From Chlamydomonas reinhardtii (Eukaryota; Chlorophyta; Chlorophyceae; Chlamydomonadales; Chlamydomonadaceae), in contig NC_057009.1 in assembly GCF_000002595.2 (NCBI RefSeq), forward strand, positions 8,281,709-8,345,708: a stretch of DNA of 64,000 bases, written 5' to 3'. This document shows positions 33,391 to 45,165 of this stretch, piece by piece. The notes beneath the pieces were generated by a model. That model had not been told where the DNA came from. It did not search any database and was given only the letters and a program-made list of their open reading frames with translations. Each line of letters starts with the position of its first letter. Position 1 is the first letter of the stretch. The translations under genes and the position numbers were made by a program.

Positions 33391-33730
33391 CGATGCGACC
33401 GCAATGGCTTCCGCCCCTCCCCCTTCGGGGGAAGGGGCAAGCCAACCGAGCCGGAAACCTCCCAGCTTCGCAGCGCGATGGCTCGCCCTTTGTGGGGCTG
33501 CAAAGTCAGGCAATGTATAGTTTGGGATTGAAACGCGCGGCATGCAGCTGGAAGGAGTTATAACAGCGTGTTGAACAGCGCACCAATGCCTTGCCTATAC
33601 TATACATTGCCTGACTTTGCAGCCCCACAAAGGGCGAGCCATCGCGCTGCGAAGCTGGGAGGTTTCCGGCTCGGTTGGCTTGCCCCTTCCCCCGAAGGGG
33701 GAGGGGCGGAAGCCATTGCGGTCGCATCGA
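33391..33730. repeat. Long hairpin: 130-bp inverted arms, 80-base loop
   Basis: Bases 33391-33519 and 33601-33730 are near-perfect reverse complements: CGATGCGACCGCAATGGC... against ...GCCATTGCGGTCGCATCG. The loop is about 80 bases. Each arm itself contains a small CCCCTTCGGGGG-type hairpin. It could be a foldback transposon or a small-RNA precursor. I see no protein frame that explains the symmetry. Confidence 0.9.
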
Positions 33731-35429
33731 CCTTACCAACCTGCCTTGCCAATGTCCCATCACACACCAATGCCTTGTCCCTTCTTGCTACGCATTTATG
33801 TGGGCACGGGTGGGAGCCACACACATCGGGACTACGCTTTCCTGCCCCTTGCCATGTTCCATCACGAACAGCGTGTTGAACTGGCAGGAGAGGGGGGCAG
33901 GATGCAGCACCAGGACACAGCTACAGGAGGTGACAGGAGTCAGGAGACGACAGGAGGCAGGGGGAGGCAGGAGGAGACAGGAGGCGACACGGCACAGGCA
34001 GGGCACGGATTAACACAGGTTGAGGATTCCGCTTTGTGGCTTTTGCTTTCAACTTTTGACTGGGCTCTTATGGCTTTTTGAGCGGCGGTGGCCTCATGGC
34101 CTGGACGGTGCACTTTACATACTAGTTTTTCTGTGTCGCATGCCTTCAAGGGTTTTTGCACTTGGCAAATACTCCGTTACAGCCTCTATTCCCTACAGGA
34201 TTTGGTGAAATAGTAACAACTACAAACAACCCTAATGTAAGGTTCTTGCCGAGGACTATGGCTGTCGCCCCCCTTTGGGGGGCGAGCCAACTGACCAAAC
34301 CACCAGTACACCACAACACCTCGCCACGGGCACACCGCCCTCCACCCGCCCCACCAGCGAACTAGACCGACCCACCAAACAGGCACGCGCGCGCCCGGAG
34401 GCGAACAGGCGCACCAGCCGCCCGGGCGCCCGGGCAACAGCCGCCCGGGCACTCACAACCCGACACCCGGGACTACCCGACCAGCGTCACCTGCTGCCTA
34501 ACGGTCCCTGAACCGGCATGCTACGAACGGCACCCGCAACCTAACTATCTGCAGAGCCAGCAAGGCCGCCGGTGGAGACGACGGCGGGCCAGGCGGCACG
34601 AGGAGAGGCGCCGAGGACCACCACGGAACATCGAAGCTTGCGCCGGCGAGTCCTGCGTGGCAGTGGCGGTGCAGGTGGGGTGGTGGTGATTTGACGCCAG
34701 CGTGTGGGACGGATGCGCGTAAATCGTTGTGGTGAATGGTGTCCCTGCAAATCACTAATGGTTCCAATTATGCCGGAAGGATGGCGACAAGTCCGTGCGC
34801 GGGGATGCAGTGGTGTGGCGCGGCGTTTGCCACGCGCGGTGTTCAGCAGGGTAGTGCTTCTCATCCCGTCGCGACCGCTGCCACTGCCGCTGCCTCTGCT
34901 GATAGGGCGCCAACCGCTCCCTGTACTGCCTCGGCCCTTGTCTTCACGCGCGTGGTCGCACTGTGTCACGGGTGGCCTGGCCAGCGCGCCAGTAGCCACC
35001 GAGCAAGCTGCTCCCGTCCCTGAGACAACGCAGTAAAACACCTTGCAGCAAGCCGACGCCATTGCTCGCCTTTCAAGTGCGCAACAAACACCCACAGACG
35101 ATGGCAGCGGCAGCTCACCGGCAGTGCCTGCACCCCCGGGCCCGACTGGTGCAGGGACCCACTATTTGTCAACGCCCATTGGTCGAGCCCGCCATCCTCC
35201 AGTAACCTCCATCTTAACATCCGACGTGGCACTTAGGAATCATTAATCGATAACGTTAAGTCATGCCACGTTTTTGCTCCCCTTCACGTCGTCTCCACAC
35301 GCGCACACCATACCGTCCAACACGTTCGTGCGGCGGGCGCATTACCGCAGCCCAACGAGGACCCACCCCCGTCGCAAGCTCTCCCGCCCCCACGCACCAC
35401 CAGACATACCCAGCCCTGCCAAGTCGCCT
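33731..35429. other. Spacer; right part duplicated at 649-1197
   Basis: Bases 33900-34000 are a GACAGGAGG-type low-complexity tract. Bases 34970-35429 are the 3' flank of the small basic-protein gene and recur at 649-1104. No gene is recognised in between. Confidence 0.45.
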
Positions 35430-36370
35430 CTACTCCTGCATCTCATCACCCGCCGCCGCCTTGCTGCTGCCCGCTCCCGCCTTGCCCGCCTTGGCCTTGG
35501 GCACGACCACACGCGCACTGCGCTTCTTGGCACCCGCGCGGCCGCTGCCGGCAGCCGCCGCCGCCGCCCCGTCGTCCACGTCCATGCGCGACCGGGCCTT
35601 GACGCGCGCGGCCTTGGCAAGCTCCTTGCGCACCTTCTGCTTGCTCTCCGCGTCCACCACCTTGATGCCCTTGAGCACCACACCCTGTGGAGTGTGGGGG
35701 TGTAGTTAACGATGCGGGTTGGGGTCAGGTAAGGAAGGCCAGGCCGGGCTGGGCGTGTGGGCATGGTGAGAGGGGGTGGTGAAGGCCGGGAGAGGTGCGG
35801 ACAAGAGTGTGGGAGGTCGAGTGATGGAGAGCTGGGGTAAGGCCTTGCACGCGGTCGGCGGGTGTGTTTGCAACCTGTGAGCGAGCGTGCATTGTCTCGC
35901 TCTGTCCAGGCCCTCCCCATCCCCTAGGCCCCTTGCGCACATAACGTTGCCCCAAAACTCATATGTCATGATGCTGATGTGGGCGCGCGCAGCGGCAGTG
36001 ACACTAAGCGCCCTGGGTGGGCAAGCCCCGGACCGCTTCCGCTTCTGCTGCGTAGAGTGCAACACTCCACGTGGAAAGCCCCAGTTCCTGGCCCGCGGCC
36101 GTTGCTCAGCCTCATACTGCCCGCTATTGTTCTGAATCCTGTATAAATTGTGTCGCGGTCGCCCCAGCGCTGCGCACACAGCCGCCGAATTTCCATCTAT
36201 TTGCCCCTCACCTTCCGAATGCGGACGCCCTTTGATTTCTTCACTTTCTTCACACCAGCATTCTGTTGCTTCGCTAACTTGGCCGCCCGCTTCTCGGCCT
36301 CCGCTTTCTCTCTTTGCAGGTCAAAGTCATGCGCCTTCCGCTTTGTCCCTTTATTGTTCTTCTTGCTCAT
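35430..36370 (-). CDS. Small Lys/Ala-rich basic protein
   Basis: Two exons (36212-36370 and 35430-35684) join in phase to 137 codons. The start ATG at 36370 opens MSKKNNKGTKRKAHDFDLQR, followed by a charged helix (EKAEAEKRAAKLAKQQ) and KKVKKSKGVRIRK. The second exon reads GVVLKGIKVVDAESKQKVRK, then a MDVDD acidic spot and an Ala/Lys tail. The high Lys/Arg content and nuclear-signal-like clusters suggest a nuclear or nucleolar protein, perhaps in ribosome assembly. I do not recognise the family. A diverged copy of its tail is present at 1105-1197. Confidence 0.6.
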
Positions 36371-37305
36371 CTTTGAGGTCGATATGAGTTAGCTGTGGAA
36401 ACGGTATTAGCTGTGACGCAGGAGTTCGGTGCACCGGCGCCTTTCCGCCCTTTCGGGACCCCCCATCCGGCCATCCATGCCCCAGTTACCCCAACCCCAC
36501 GCCGCCCCTCCCCATGTCCGGTCGAGACGAGGCACGGCGTGTGACATTCTCAACTGTGACTCGCGGACTCACCGACATAACATGGCTTTACTCTCACACC
36601 TTCATGGCCGTCCGGGTGCGCATGCAGCAGATACATCGACGGCCTGCTTGGGCCTCGCACCCCCCTTTTTACCCGCCACGGGTACTACGGTATGGCTGGC
36701 CACCTCACCGCCTACACCTCCGCCACCTGACACAACTACTGCAGCCTGAACCCCTTTGCTCCGTACTCTTCACGCGCCTCATTCAAGTCTCTGATGCTGC
36801 TTACTCGCTCAACCGGCGCCTCTGAAACCTGCCCAACCAAGCATACCTGCCCAACCGAGAATACAACAGCGTCGCCCCAGCTTCTCTCCAGCAAGTTTGT
36901 TTGTTAGTGAGCTAGGCTGTGTAAGCGCTGCGTACCTCGTGTTTGCTTCATCGTTGGACGTAACCGTTGCACGTCCATGCCATGCCCCCCCACTCACACG
37001 GCCGCTGCATCGTGCATCCCGCGTGCCTACCCATCTACGACGATACAGCAACGCTAATCAACACCAGAGCCAAACTCACCTGCAACACCTCAAACGCGCC
37101 ACCCCTTAACTGCTGCAGTGCTGTTTTGCCTACGTTGCATTGCACTATACGTCTACACGACTACTCAACTAACTGCTGCAACCCAGCTGCTGCGCCGGTG
37201 GCCGCATCCTACATGCCTACCCCACCTACGACGACACCGCACCCAGTCAGCCAGCCAGTCCGGCATAGCCTTACGAGGCTCGCCGGGGTTCCACACCTCT
37301 TCTCC
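36371..37305. other. Promoter of the small basic gene and 3' flank of the GmrSD-like gene
   Basis: Two minus-strand genes lie head to tail here. Open frames on the plus strand are Pro/His-rich and show no domain or splice support. Confidence 0.45.
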
Positions 37306-40300
37306 TCACAGGTCGAACACGGCGGTCAGTCGGTCCAGCAGGTCTGGGGGGTGCGAGCAACACCCCCCCCCCACACACACACACACACGTTGATGGCGTG
37401 CGATTGTACGAGAGAAATGGGCATGCATTGAGGTGGCGAGGTTGTCAGGGCATACCGTACTAGAAGACAAGAGTGTGGCGCGTGGCCCTACCCTGCAGCC
37501 ACGCCGCCGACTCACCCTGGTGGCGCTGCCGGCACTCGTCATAGCAGAAGCGGAAGCGGCTGTAGCGCCCCGCCCCCGGCTGTAGCAGCGGCCCCGTAAA
37601 GCCGGGCAGCCGCGCCCCGGCGCCCGCAGCCCGCCACTGCGCCGCCTTGGCGTCGTAGTCGTTGGGGTGGTGGTGCTGGTGGTGCTGCTGGTGGAGAGAG
37701 GAGCCGGAGGAGGAGGTGGTGGCTGTCGTTGCGGCGGCTGGCGCCGGTGCTAACGCTGCGGATGCCGCGAGGGGAGCAGCAGCAGATTGCGTCAAGGGCG
37801 ACGCTGAGGACTTGGAGGAGGATGGAGGGCTGGGAGCAGTGGAGGCGGTGGCGGCGGCGGCGGCGGAGGCGGTGGCGGCGGTGGCGGGCAGCAGCACCAG
37901 GTTGCCGAGCTTGCCGTGCCAGTGCAGCCGCTGCACGTCGTACCTGCGAGTGTGCACACGTGTGTGAAAGTGTTGAGACACGTTGATACGATAATCGCGA
38001 ATTGCGGGGGGTTCCGTTGCAGCTGTCTTGTCTTGTGCTCGGCCGAGACGCGGCGAACCTACGCGTTGTGCTGGGTGCACGAGGAGTGCGCAACTCACCA
38101 GTACTTGACTTCATAGGATGAGGAGGCTGCGGCAGAGGCGGCTGCAGCAGCAGTGGCGGCTGCAGCAGAGGAGGTGAATGAGGAGGCAACGTCTGCGGCC
38201 GGCTCCGACGCAGCGCTGCTGTTAAGATCGCGTGTGCTCCTGCTGATGCTGGCGCCGGGGCTGGTGTTGCAACTGCTGCCGCTGCTGCTGCCGCTGCCGC
38301 TGTCGAACCAGACGGGGGGCCAGGCGGACTGGGGGTCGCAGGGCGTGCTGAGGCGTGTCTTGCGCCACGTGGAGCCCTGGGGGTGCATGGGTGCGTGTGT
38401 GCATTCGGCGGGAGCGGCAGCAGCGCATGGGACGTGGAAAGAAAGCAGTTGTTAGGACAAAGCTCCGACCAGCGATTCTAGACGCTAGATACCTTGGTGC
38501 GGCACACGCGATGCCCCCTTTCCGCCGAAGTGCCGGCCCCCCGCACCTCGGGCGCGCTCTGCGGCACCACCTTCTCCACGTGCAGGCCGCGGATGTCGGG
38601 CACCTGCGCCCACACCGAGGGCGGCTCGCACCTGCAAGTGGCGGAGGCGGGCGGGAGGCAGGCCATTCGTTCCCGGCCACCCGCTTCGACGAGGACAGCC
38701 CCCAGACCCCCAGACCCCGCCCAGCCCCCACCTGAGCAGCAGGTGCCTCAGGGTGCGCTGCTCCGCGGTGCCGTACAGGTCCTTGGCGTCCAGGAGCGCC
38801 CTGATGCGCGCGTGTGCAGATGTGTGTGTGTGTGGGGGGGGGGGGTGCGAGGCAGGAAGGGCGGGAGAGTTGATACCAACCCCAGAAAGAAAGCAAACCG
38901 AGACCCAGAACCCAGGAGCGGAAAGTTGGGGAATTGCGGAATAGGTGGTCATGTCCAAATCCGAACCTCCGACACCGCGGCCGAGATAGTGGGGAGGGAG
39001 CAATGAACGCGAGGCATGGGGCGGCTCATCACTGGCTTGAAGGCACGAGCTACACATGCCCGCGTCGCGTGGAGGTGCACTTGGCATTGGGTTTGACAGC
39101 CCTGACCAGCCCAGTCGCCACTGCCGAAGCCCCACAAGGTGCATGGGCTCTGTGCTGTGCCCAACGCTTGCATGTGTAACAGCACCACAGGGTGGTGGCG
39201 CCCTAAAGCCCGAGTCCCGACACACGCATCGACACACACACGCATACGCCCCCACCACCTGCGCGCGCGCACCTGAATGCCGCTCGCTCCAGGTTGCTGA
39301 GCGCCACCGCCTGCAGCACCGCGCGTGGGCTGAAGGGGCGTGACAGCAGCGCCTCAGCCACCACTCCCCAGCGCGCGGCCTTGGCAGCGGCGTCGCCCTG
39401 TATGTGTGTGTGTGTGTATGTGTTAAAGAGCACAAGGAAAACGTTGTGTGTATGTGTGTGAGAGAGAGTGTGTATGTATGTTTATGTGCGGAGGCGAACG
39501 ATGGTTGAGGCGGTTCCCCGCACGAGGCGTCAGGCGGGGTTGCTTCGTCTACATGGTACGTTGCAAGGACCGGGCCAGTGCAAGGATTGGGCCATTGCTT
39601 GGCTGGGATCCCTATGCCTGGTGACACAACTCCTGGCCCAGCATCCCCGGCCCTTTCTCTGCTAGAGTACTCATGCTCATCTCCTCCACCACCCCTGCCC
39701 CTTGGCCGCACCTGCAGCTCCAGCAGCAGCTGCAGTGCCTCGGCCGCCTGCTCGGGAGACAAACACAAAACATGTACTTGCAGTTTCGCTTTGCTACACA
39801 CAACACAGCACCCAGGCCAAGGCCTCAGGTCCATGCGGCACAACAGGGCGCCAAGGCGCTTTGCATACGTCCCATTTGAACCTTGGCAGCGCACCTGCAG
39901 CGCGTCCTAACCCCAGGACTCATGGCCAAGCGCACCCAAGCTCCCCCATCACCTTCATGAACTGCACACGCTGCGCCAGATCGTCTGTCTGGTAGCAGAA
40001 CTCCAGCAGCGGCGGCAGCCAGGCCTCATCCGCAAACAGGTTGAGGGCGGCGGAGCGGGCGTTGAGCTCGGCCAGCAGCGCCGCCTGCTGCTGAGCGGCG
40101 GCGTCCTGTGGGCCGGCTGCAGCGGAGCCGGCTGTGCGCTCCTGTTGTCCGGGTGCAGGCGAGGAGAGGGAGGTGGAGGAGCTGTGGGCTGAGGCTGCTG
40201 CCCACTGCGTGTGCTGCTGATGTAGGGAAGCCAGGTGCTCCGCCTCCGCCTCCGCAGGGAGGGGCAGCGGCAGCAGCGGCTGTGTGGCAATGAATGTGGC

Positions 40301-42701
40301 ACGGTGGCAGGGTAACACGGTGCGGCACGGCGCCGGCAAGGCAGCGCCCAGCAGCTGATGTGGATGGGAAGAATTGCATGCACAAGGTTTGCTGATTGTA
40401 CGGTATGAGCACAGCTTGCTCTTACCTCCCGTTGCAGTGACTGTGATGGCGGCAGTGGTGGCGGCACCCAGCTGGCCTGCCGCAGCTGCAGCAGCAGGCG
40501 GGCATAGTCCAGAGCCACCTGCAGGATCTGCAAGGCAAGCAAAAGCATACTTCCAAGTTAGCATGCCGGCCTTGCCATGCATGGCTGGGCGTACAGGCTT
40601 GCACGCGCTTCACAAAACACCGCACATCGCATGCCTTGCACAGAACATTATGGCAGACCGCATGCACCTCGCAGTATGCTTCAGCACACAGCGTACACCA
40701 CACAGCGCATTCACCATGTGCTGTTCAAACAGCAGGGGCATGCCCAGGTACCCACACACACCACACATCCCACGAAACAACAACTGGCATGCAAAGCACT
40801 GCACACTGTGTAGCACAATAGCCACACACTACACATCTGGCTGCCATTTGTGCCATGACCCCAATGCCACCCGTGCCACGCACCTCATGCGCCGCACACC
40901 CCGCACTGCCAACGCACGCCTCACCTGCTTGACCGCGGCCGGGTCGTCCGCGCGCCGCGTGAAGTACTCCAGCACGCCCGCCGCAGCCCCATCCGCATCC
41001 ATGCCACCCTCTCCGTCCCGTGCATCCCCATAGCTGCCATAACTGCCTCCAACCGCCAGCCCGCCAACTGCTGCCGCTGACAGCAGTCCTGGGTCGCGCA
41101 CTGCTGCCAGGCGTCGCATGTATGTGAACACCCGGTGAAAGGCAGGGCGGCCCAGCACAGCCTCCATGTCAGACCAGGCTGCCGCGTAGGAGGCGCGCTC
41201 TGCCGGGCTCAGGCTCTGTGGCCACAAAGGGTTGGGAGGATGCCGCAATGGCCGGGTAAGAGACAGCTACATGCCTACATCAGTGTATCCTGACAGGACC
41301 CTCCGTGCCCTCTATGTCCTACATGCCATGCCATCCACCTCAGGCCCGAGTCCGCATGCCCAGCCACCCAACCAAGTCACGCAAACCACAGGGCCTCAAG
41401 ACATGCACGTCCGGTACCCCCACCCGCACAAGGCGCCCCCGACCTGCCCGCACCTGCAGCAGCTCGGCCTTCAGCTTGTCCACCACCGTCAGGTCCATGC
41501 CGCGGCCGTTGAGGCAGGAGAAGATGGTGAAGGAGGCGTTCTCGTCACGCGCCACCATCAGCACCACAAAGCAGTTCCGCAGCACGTGGAAGGCAAAGTC
41601 CTGTGTGGCCGGCAGTGGTTGGTGGTGGCATGCGTATCCCAGGTAACCACTCCGTCTCACACACGTCCCCACACACTGCCCCCCTGCCTCTGCCGTCATC
41701 AAAGCTCCTGCAACCAGACCGAATACCGGTACAGTAAATTCAAGCCACCCAATCTCCAGCTGCCACCTCTGCTTACCTGCAGATTGAGCCCCGCCGCCGC
41801 CAGCCGGTCCAACTGCGAGCTCAGGAACGTCGCATTCTCATAGAGCCGCCAGTGCGACTCGCTAGCCAGCGGCTGCACCTCGCCAGCTGCCCCCTCCGCG
41901 ACCTCACCAGCAATACTGCTGATGCCCCAGCCATCGCCAGCGCCAGTGCCAGCGCTCTCCTCGCCTCCGGCGTCAGCAGCGCTACCGCTGCCGCCTGCCC
42001 CGGCCGCCATGATGCCTGCGCGCCGGAAGCGAGTGGGCAGCCAGCCGTCCAGCATGTGGGCGCGCAGGAAGGCGTTGTCAGGCTCACGCAGCTGCAACCG
42101 GTACCTGTGTGGGTGTGTTGAGCGTGAGCGCGGGTGAGTGTGGAGCCGGCGAGTTCACGTGCGGGGTCAGGGCCGTTGCGTGGGCCGCCCTCCTCCCTCC
42201 TACCCGCTCTAGTTGATGTGGTTACACCTGCTCTAGCCGGGTCAAGTTGCCCAACCGCCACCGCCACCACGGCCACCGCCAGCACCGCCACAAGCGCCGC
42301 CACAACCACTTCAACCACCAAACCCCCAGCCCCCAGCAACACGTGCCAGCAGCCACGGGGTTCAAGAAGGTACTACCCGCACCGCCATCCCCCACCTGCC
42401 GGTGCTGCCCGGGTCCAGCGGGTCCGCCTCCAGATACAGCATGCGCCGCAGCCGCCCCTCCAGGCCCGGGCCGGGGCCGGAGGCGGCTATAGCAGAGCCA
42501 GCTGTAGCAGAGGGGGCGGCTGTAGCAGAGGACGCCCAGTGGCGCAGGTAGCCCAGCAGTAGCATGAGGCTGGTGAGCCGCTGCTGGCCGTCAATCAGCT
42601 GCGGTGGGACACGTACGGGAGCAGCATCAACACGCGGGCAGCGCCGGAATCAGGGAGGGCCTGATTCCTATCCGTTGCAAGCACGTGTAAGCGTGTGTGC
42701 G

Positions 42702-42782
<81 letters not shown>

Positions 42783-44123
42783 CACACAGCCCACCCCCTC
42801 CCTCTCGCCCACCCGCACGGCAGCCCGAGTGGCCGCCTACCTGGTACGGCGTATGCGCGCCATCGGTTGCCCCCCCGGCTGCGCCCCCGGATGCTGCCCG
42901 GGTGGCCACAATGGCACCCAGGAAGTACTCCTGCCTGGACTCGTACGCCCTCACAAAGTCCTGTTGTTATGAGCACGCAAACGTGCGTGCGTGCATGCGT
43001 GTGTGGGAGCAAAAGTGAGAGCATGCAGCATAACGTTGTGTTGCCTGGTCAACAGGGGCCCGGAGACTCCACTCTTACGGGCTCAGCGGGCCTCCCCAGG
43101 CTTCTACCCATAGGGCCCAGGTAGCGTGCACTTAACTCGCAAACGGTTTGTAACGCCGCGCCCCCTAACCTCCGCACCCAGTGGCCAGAACCAACAACAC
43201 CCAAGCCGGCCCCATCCCTTGTGTGCCCTACCGCTGTACAACTCAAGCACCCAAGCACGCACCTGCAGCAGCTCGTAAATCTGCTTGGTGCGCCAGGCGT
43301 AGGGGCGCTGGTAGGGCGGCACGTCGAAGACAAACTCGGACGAGTCAAACAGCTGGAAGAGCGACACCTGCGGTGTGTCCGGTGAGCGGTGCTGGCTAGG
43401 GTCCGCAGGGCATTAAACACTGAAACCCCTGACATACACGTGCACACGAGTCTTCAGTGAAATTTCAGAGCGGGAGTACAGGCGAGTCACAGTTGCGAGA
43501 AACTGTGCGCAATTGCTTGGGTGGTTGACTTCTTAATCGACCCTGCGTAACGTGCGCCTGGAAGGTACTCGCGGGCCACGTTGCTGCGCTACCGGGTGTT
43601 GGCGATTCCGTGGGGTGATTGGATGCGCGCTATGTAAAATGATCCGCCTGGGGAACACAGCTGGAAAACCGACCGACGCCAAACTCGTCCCCCCTGAGTC
43701 CCCCACGCTGGCAGTCCCTCACGCGGCAGTCCCTCCGTATATGTAGTGGTGACTCGCTGGTCATATGTCTCCGACACCTACTACTGCTCCTGCGCTGCGT
43801 GCTTGCATCCTAGGTTTTATGCTCTCTCCCACCTGCCGTGCCTCCAGAAAATCACGCTTGTGTGCCGGTGCCGGTGCGGGCGCAGGCGCGGGGGGCGCGA
43901 CTGTATGTGCCGCCACCGAACCATCCTCTCGCGGGACAGTCGCCGTCGAGGGCTGCTGCTTGTTCTCGCGATTGTTGAGGCGAAACCAATCAAATGCAGC
44001 AACGCCCAGGCGCAGGCTGCGCGACGTGGAGGCACGATGCGAACGTGCCGGGCACCTTGGGCATCCAGCGAGCGAGTTACCTAAGGAGCCATGTTGCTGA
44101 GTGCAGACGCTGCTGCGATTCAT
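37306..44123 (-). CDS. GmrSD-like DUF262/DUF1524 protein with N-terminal transit peptide
   Basis: Sixteen exons sum to 1008 codons: 43833-44123, 43263-43367, 42841-42960, 42396-42598, 41777-42104, 41454-41600, 40925-41215, 40426-40527, 39953-40279, 39712-39747, 39273-39397, 38732-38800, 38493-38631, 38099-38376, 37516-37943 and 37306-37343. Residues 1-60 are Arg/Ser-rich and nearly free of acids, like an organelle transit peptide. DUF262 follows with VPPYQRPYAW (about 112) and LIDGQQRLTSL (about 173), then NGRGMDL (about 380). The DUF1524 HNH-type region has LHVEKVVPQ (about 732) and KLGNLVLLP (about 865). In bacteria this pair is the nucleotide-dependent type IV restriction enzyme GmrSD, which cuts modified DNA. 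Here the His expected before the IxP step is Lys, so cleavage may be lost or altered. Algal insertions are Ala/Ser/Gln-rich. Confidence 0.8.
42692..42781. repeat. (GT)n microsatellite
   Basis: About 45 GT units lie in an intron of the GmrSD-like gene (CA on the coding strand). Confidence 0.95.
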
Positions 44124-45165
44124 ATCGGCGCTGAGCGAGTCACCTGGACTCTAAACGTCTTTGCTGCTGGCACTAGACGCGGTGCACGGTCAGGCTAAAT
44201 AGTATCCCTGTTGTATATTACCTAAATACATCAACTAAAGCGCGATACAGAGAGGACATGACTCTCCAGGTCAACACTAAGTTTGCGCGGGAAGCGCTCC
44301 GATTGACAGCTCCTGCCAGCTCTTTGTAAGTTTCCGAGCTTTAACGTTTTGAGTAAACTCTTTGTAAACTTATCGAGGTCACAGGCAGAAACGTTGGCGG
44401 GCGGGCCGATCCTCATGGGCGTTGCCCCTTCACCCCGCACGCGCCAGCCACGCCAGCTCCTTGCCCTGCCTCGTCTTTATTATCCTGCCCTGATGGCACC
44501 ACATGCCACACAAGACCCGCCCCCGTCTGTATAACACATGCATACTGCCCCGTAAACCCAAATTGGAAGCCACGGATCACATGCTTGGTTACATGCAACA
44601 CGAATCTATCAACAGTTTGCGCAGGCCTTGACAATCATCAAGAGCTTCTCTTCACACCCATTCGTTCAGTCATTGGAACCCGTCTCGCAAGTAGTGACGT
44701 ACATTTTGCAGCCACATAGTTACGTCGAAAATGCAGGTCAAGAGTCTTGTCAAGGGAAACACAGGCGCAGCAGCCCATGTGGTGGTGACCTACCGGCCTG
44801 TCCAGCTACCGGCCTGTCCAGCTACCGGCCTGTCCAGCTGTCCATCACAGGGTCTCACATAGACGTAAGTAGTATACCTACATACGACCTATGACGCGCC
44901 TATGACATTCATAAGCTAACAACGATGTAATTATGATCAACTTCACGCGCGTGCATTACCTTGACTCACCTTGCCCACGCCGCCCACAACCCGAGGGCCA
45001 GTCCTACTCGAGCATTGAAACATTGGGGTCACGGACCAGGACCAGGAGGAGTCTGGGCCCTCACATGCCCCCTCAAACCCTCATGCAGCTGCTGCCCTTG
45101 GCTGCCCCGCCATTGCTGCCGCCGATGAGGCGGCAGACAGGCAGGGCCGCACGTGCCGGACCTGG
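44124..45165. other. Intergenic: promoter of the GmrSD-like gene and 3' flank of a membrane-protein gene
   Basis: Three tandem copies of a 16-mer (CTACCGGCCTGTCCAG) lie at about 44790-44838. A minus-strand TGTAA signal (TTACA at about 44588) could end the transcript of the membrane-protein gene. No exon is supported. Confidence 0.45.

Noticed and set aside
42695-43018. Cys/Val-repeat open frames over the GT array
   Set aside because: They are translations of the (GT)n microsatellite inside an intron of the GmrSD-like gene.
43104-43367. Translation start at 43367 for the DUF262 exon
   Set aside because: The codon there is GTG directly after a CGCAG acceptor, and it joins in phase to the exon at 43833-44123.
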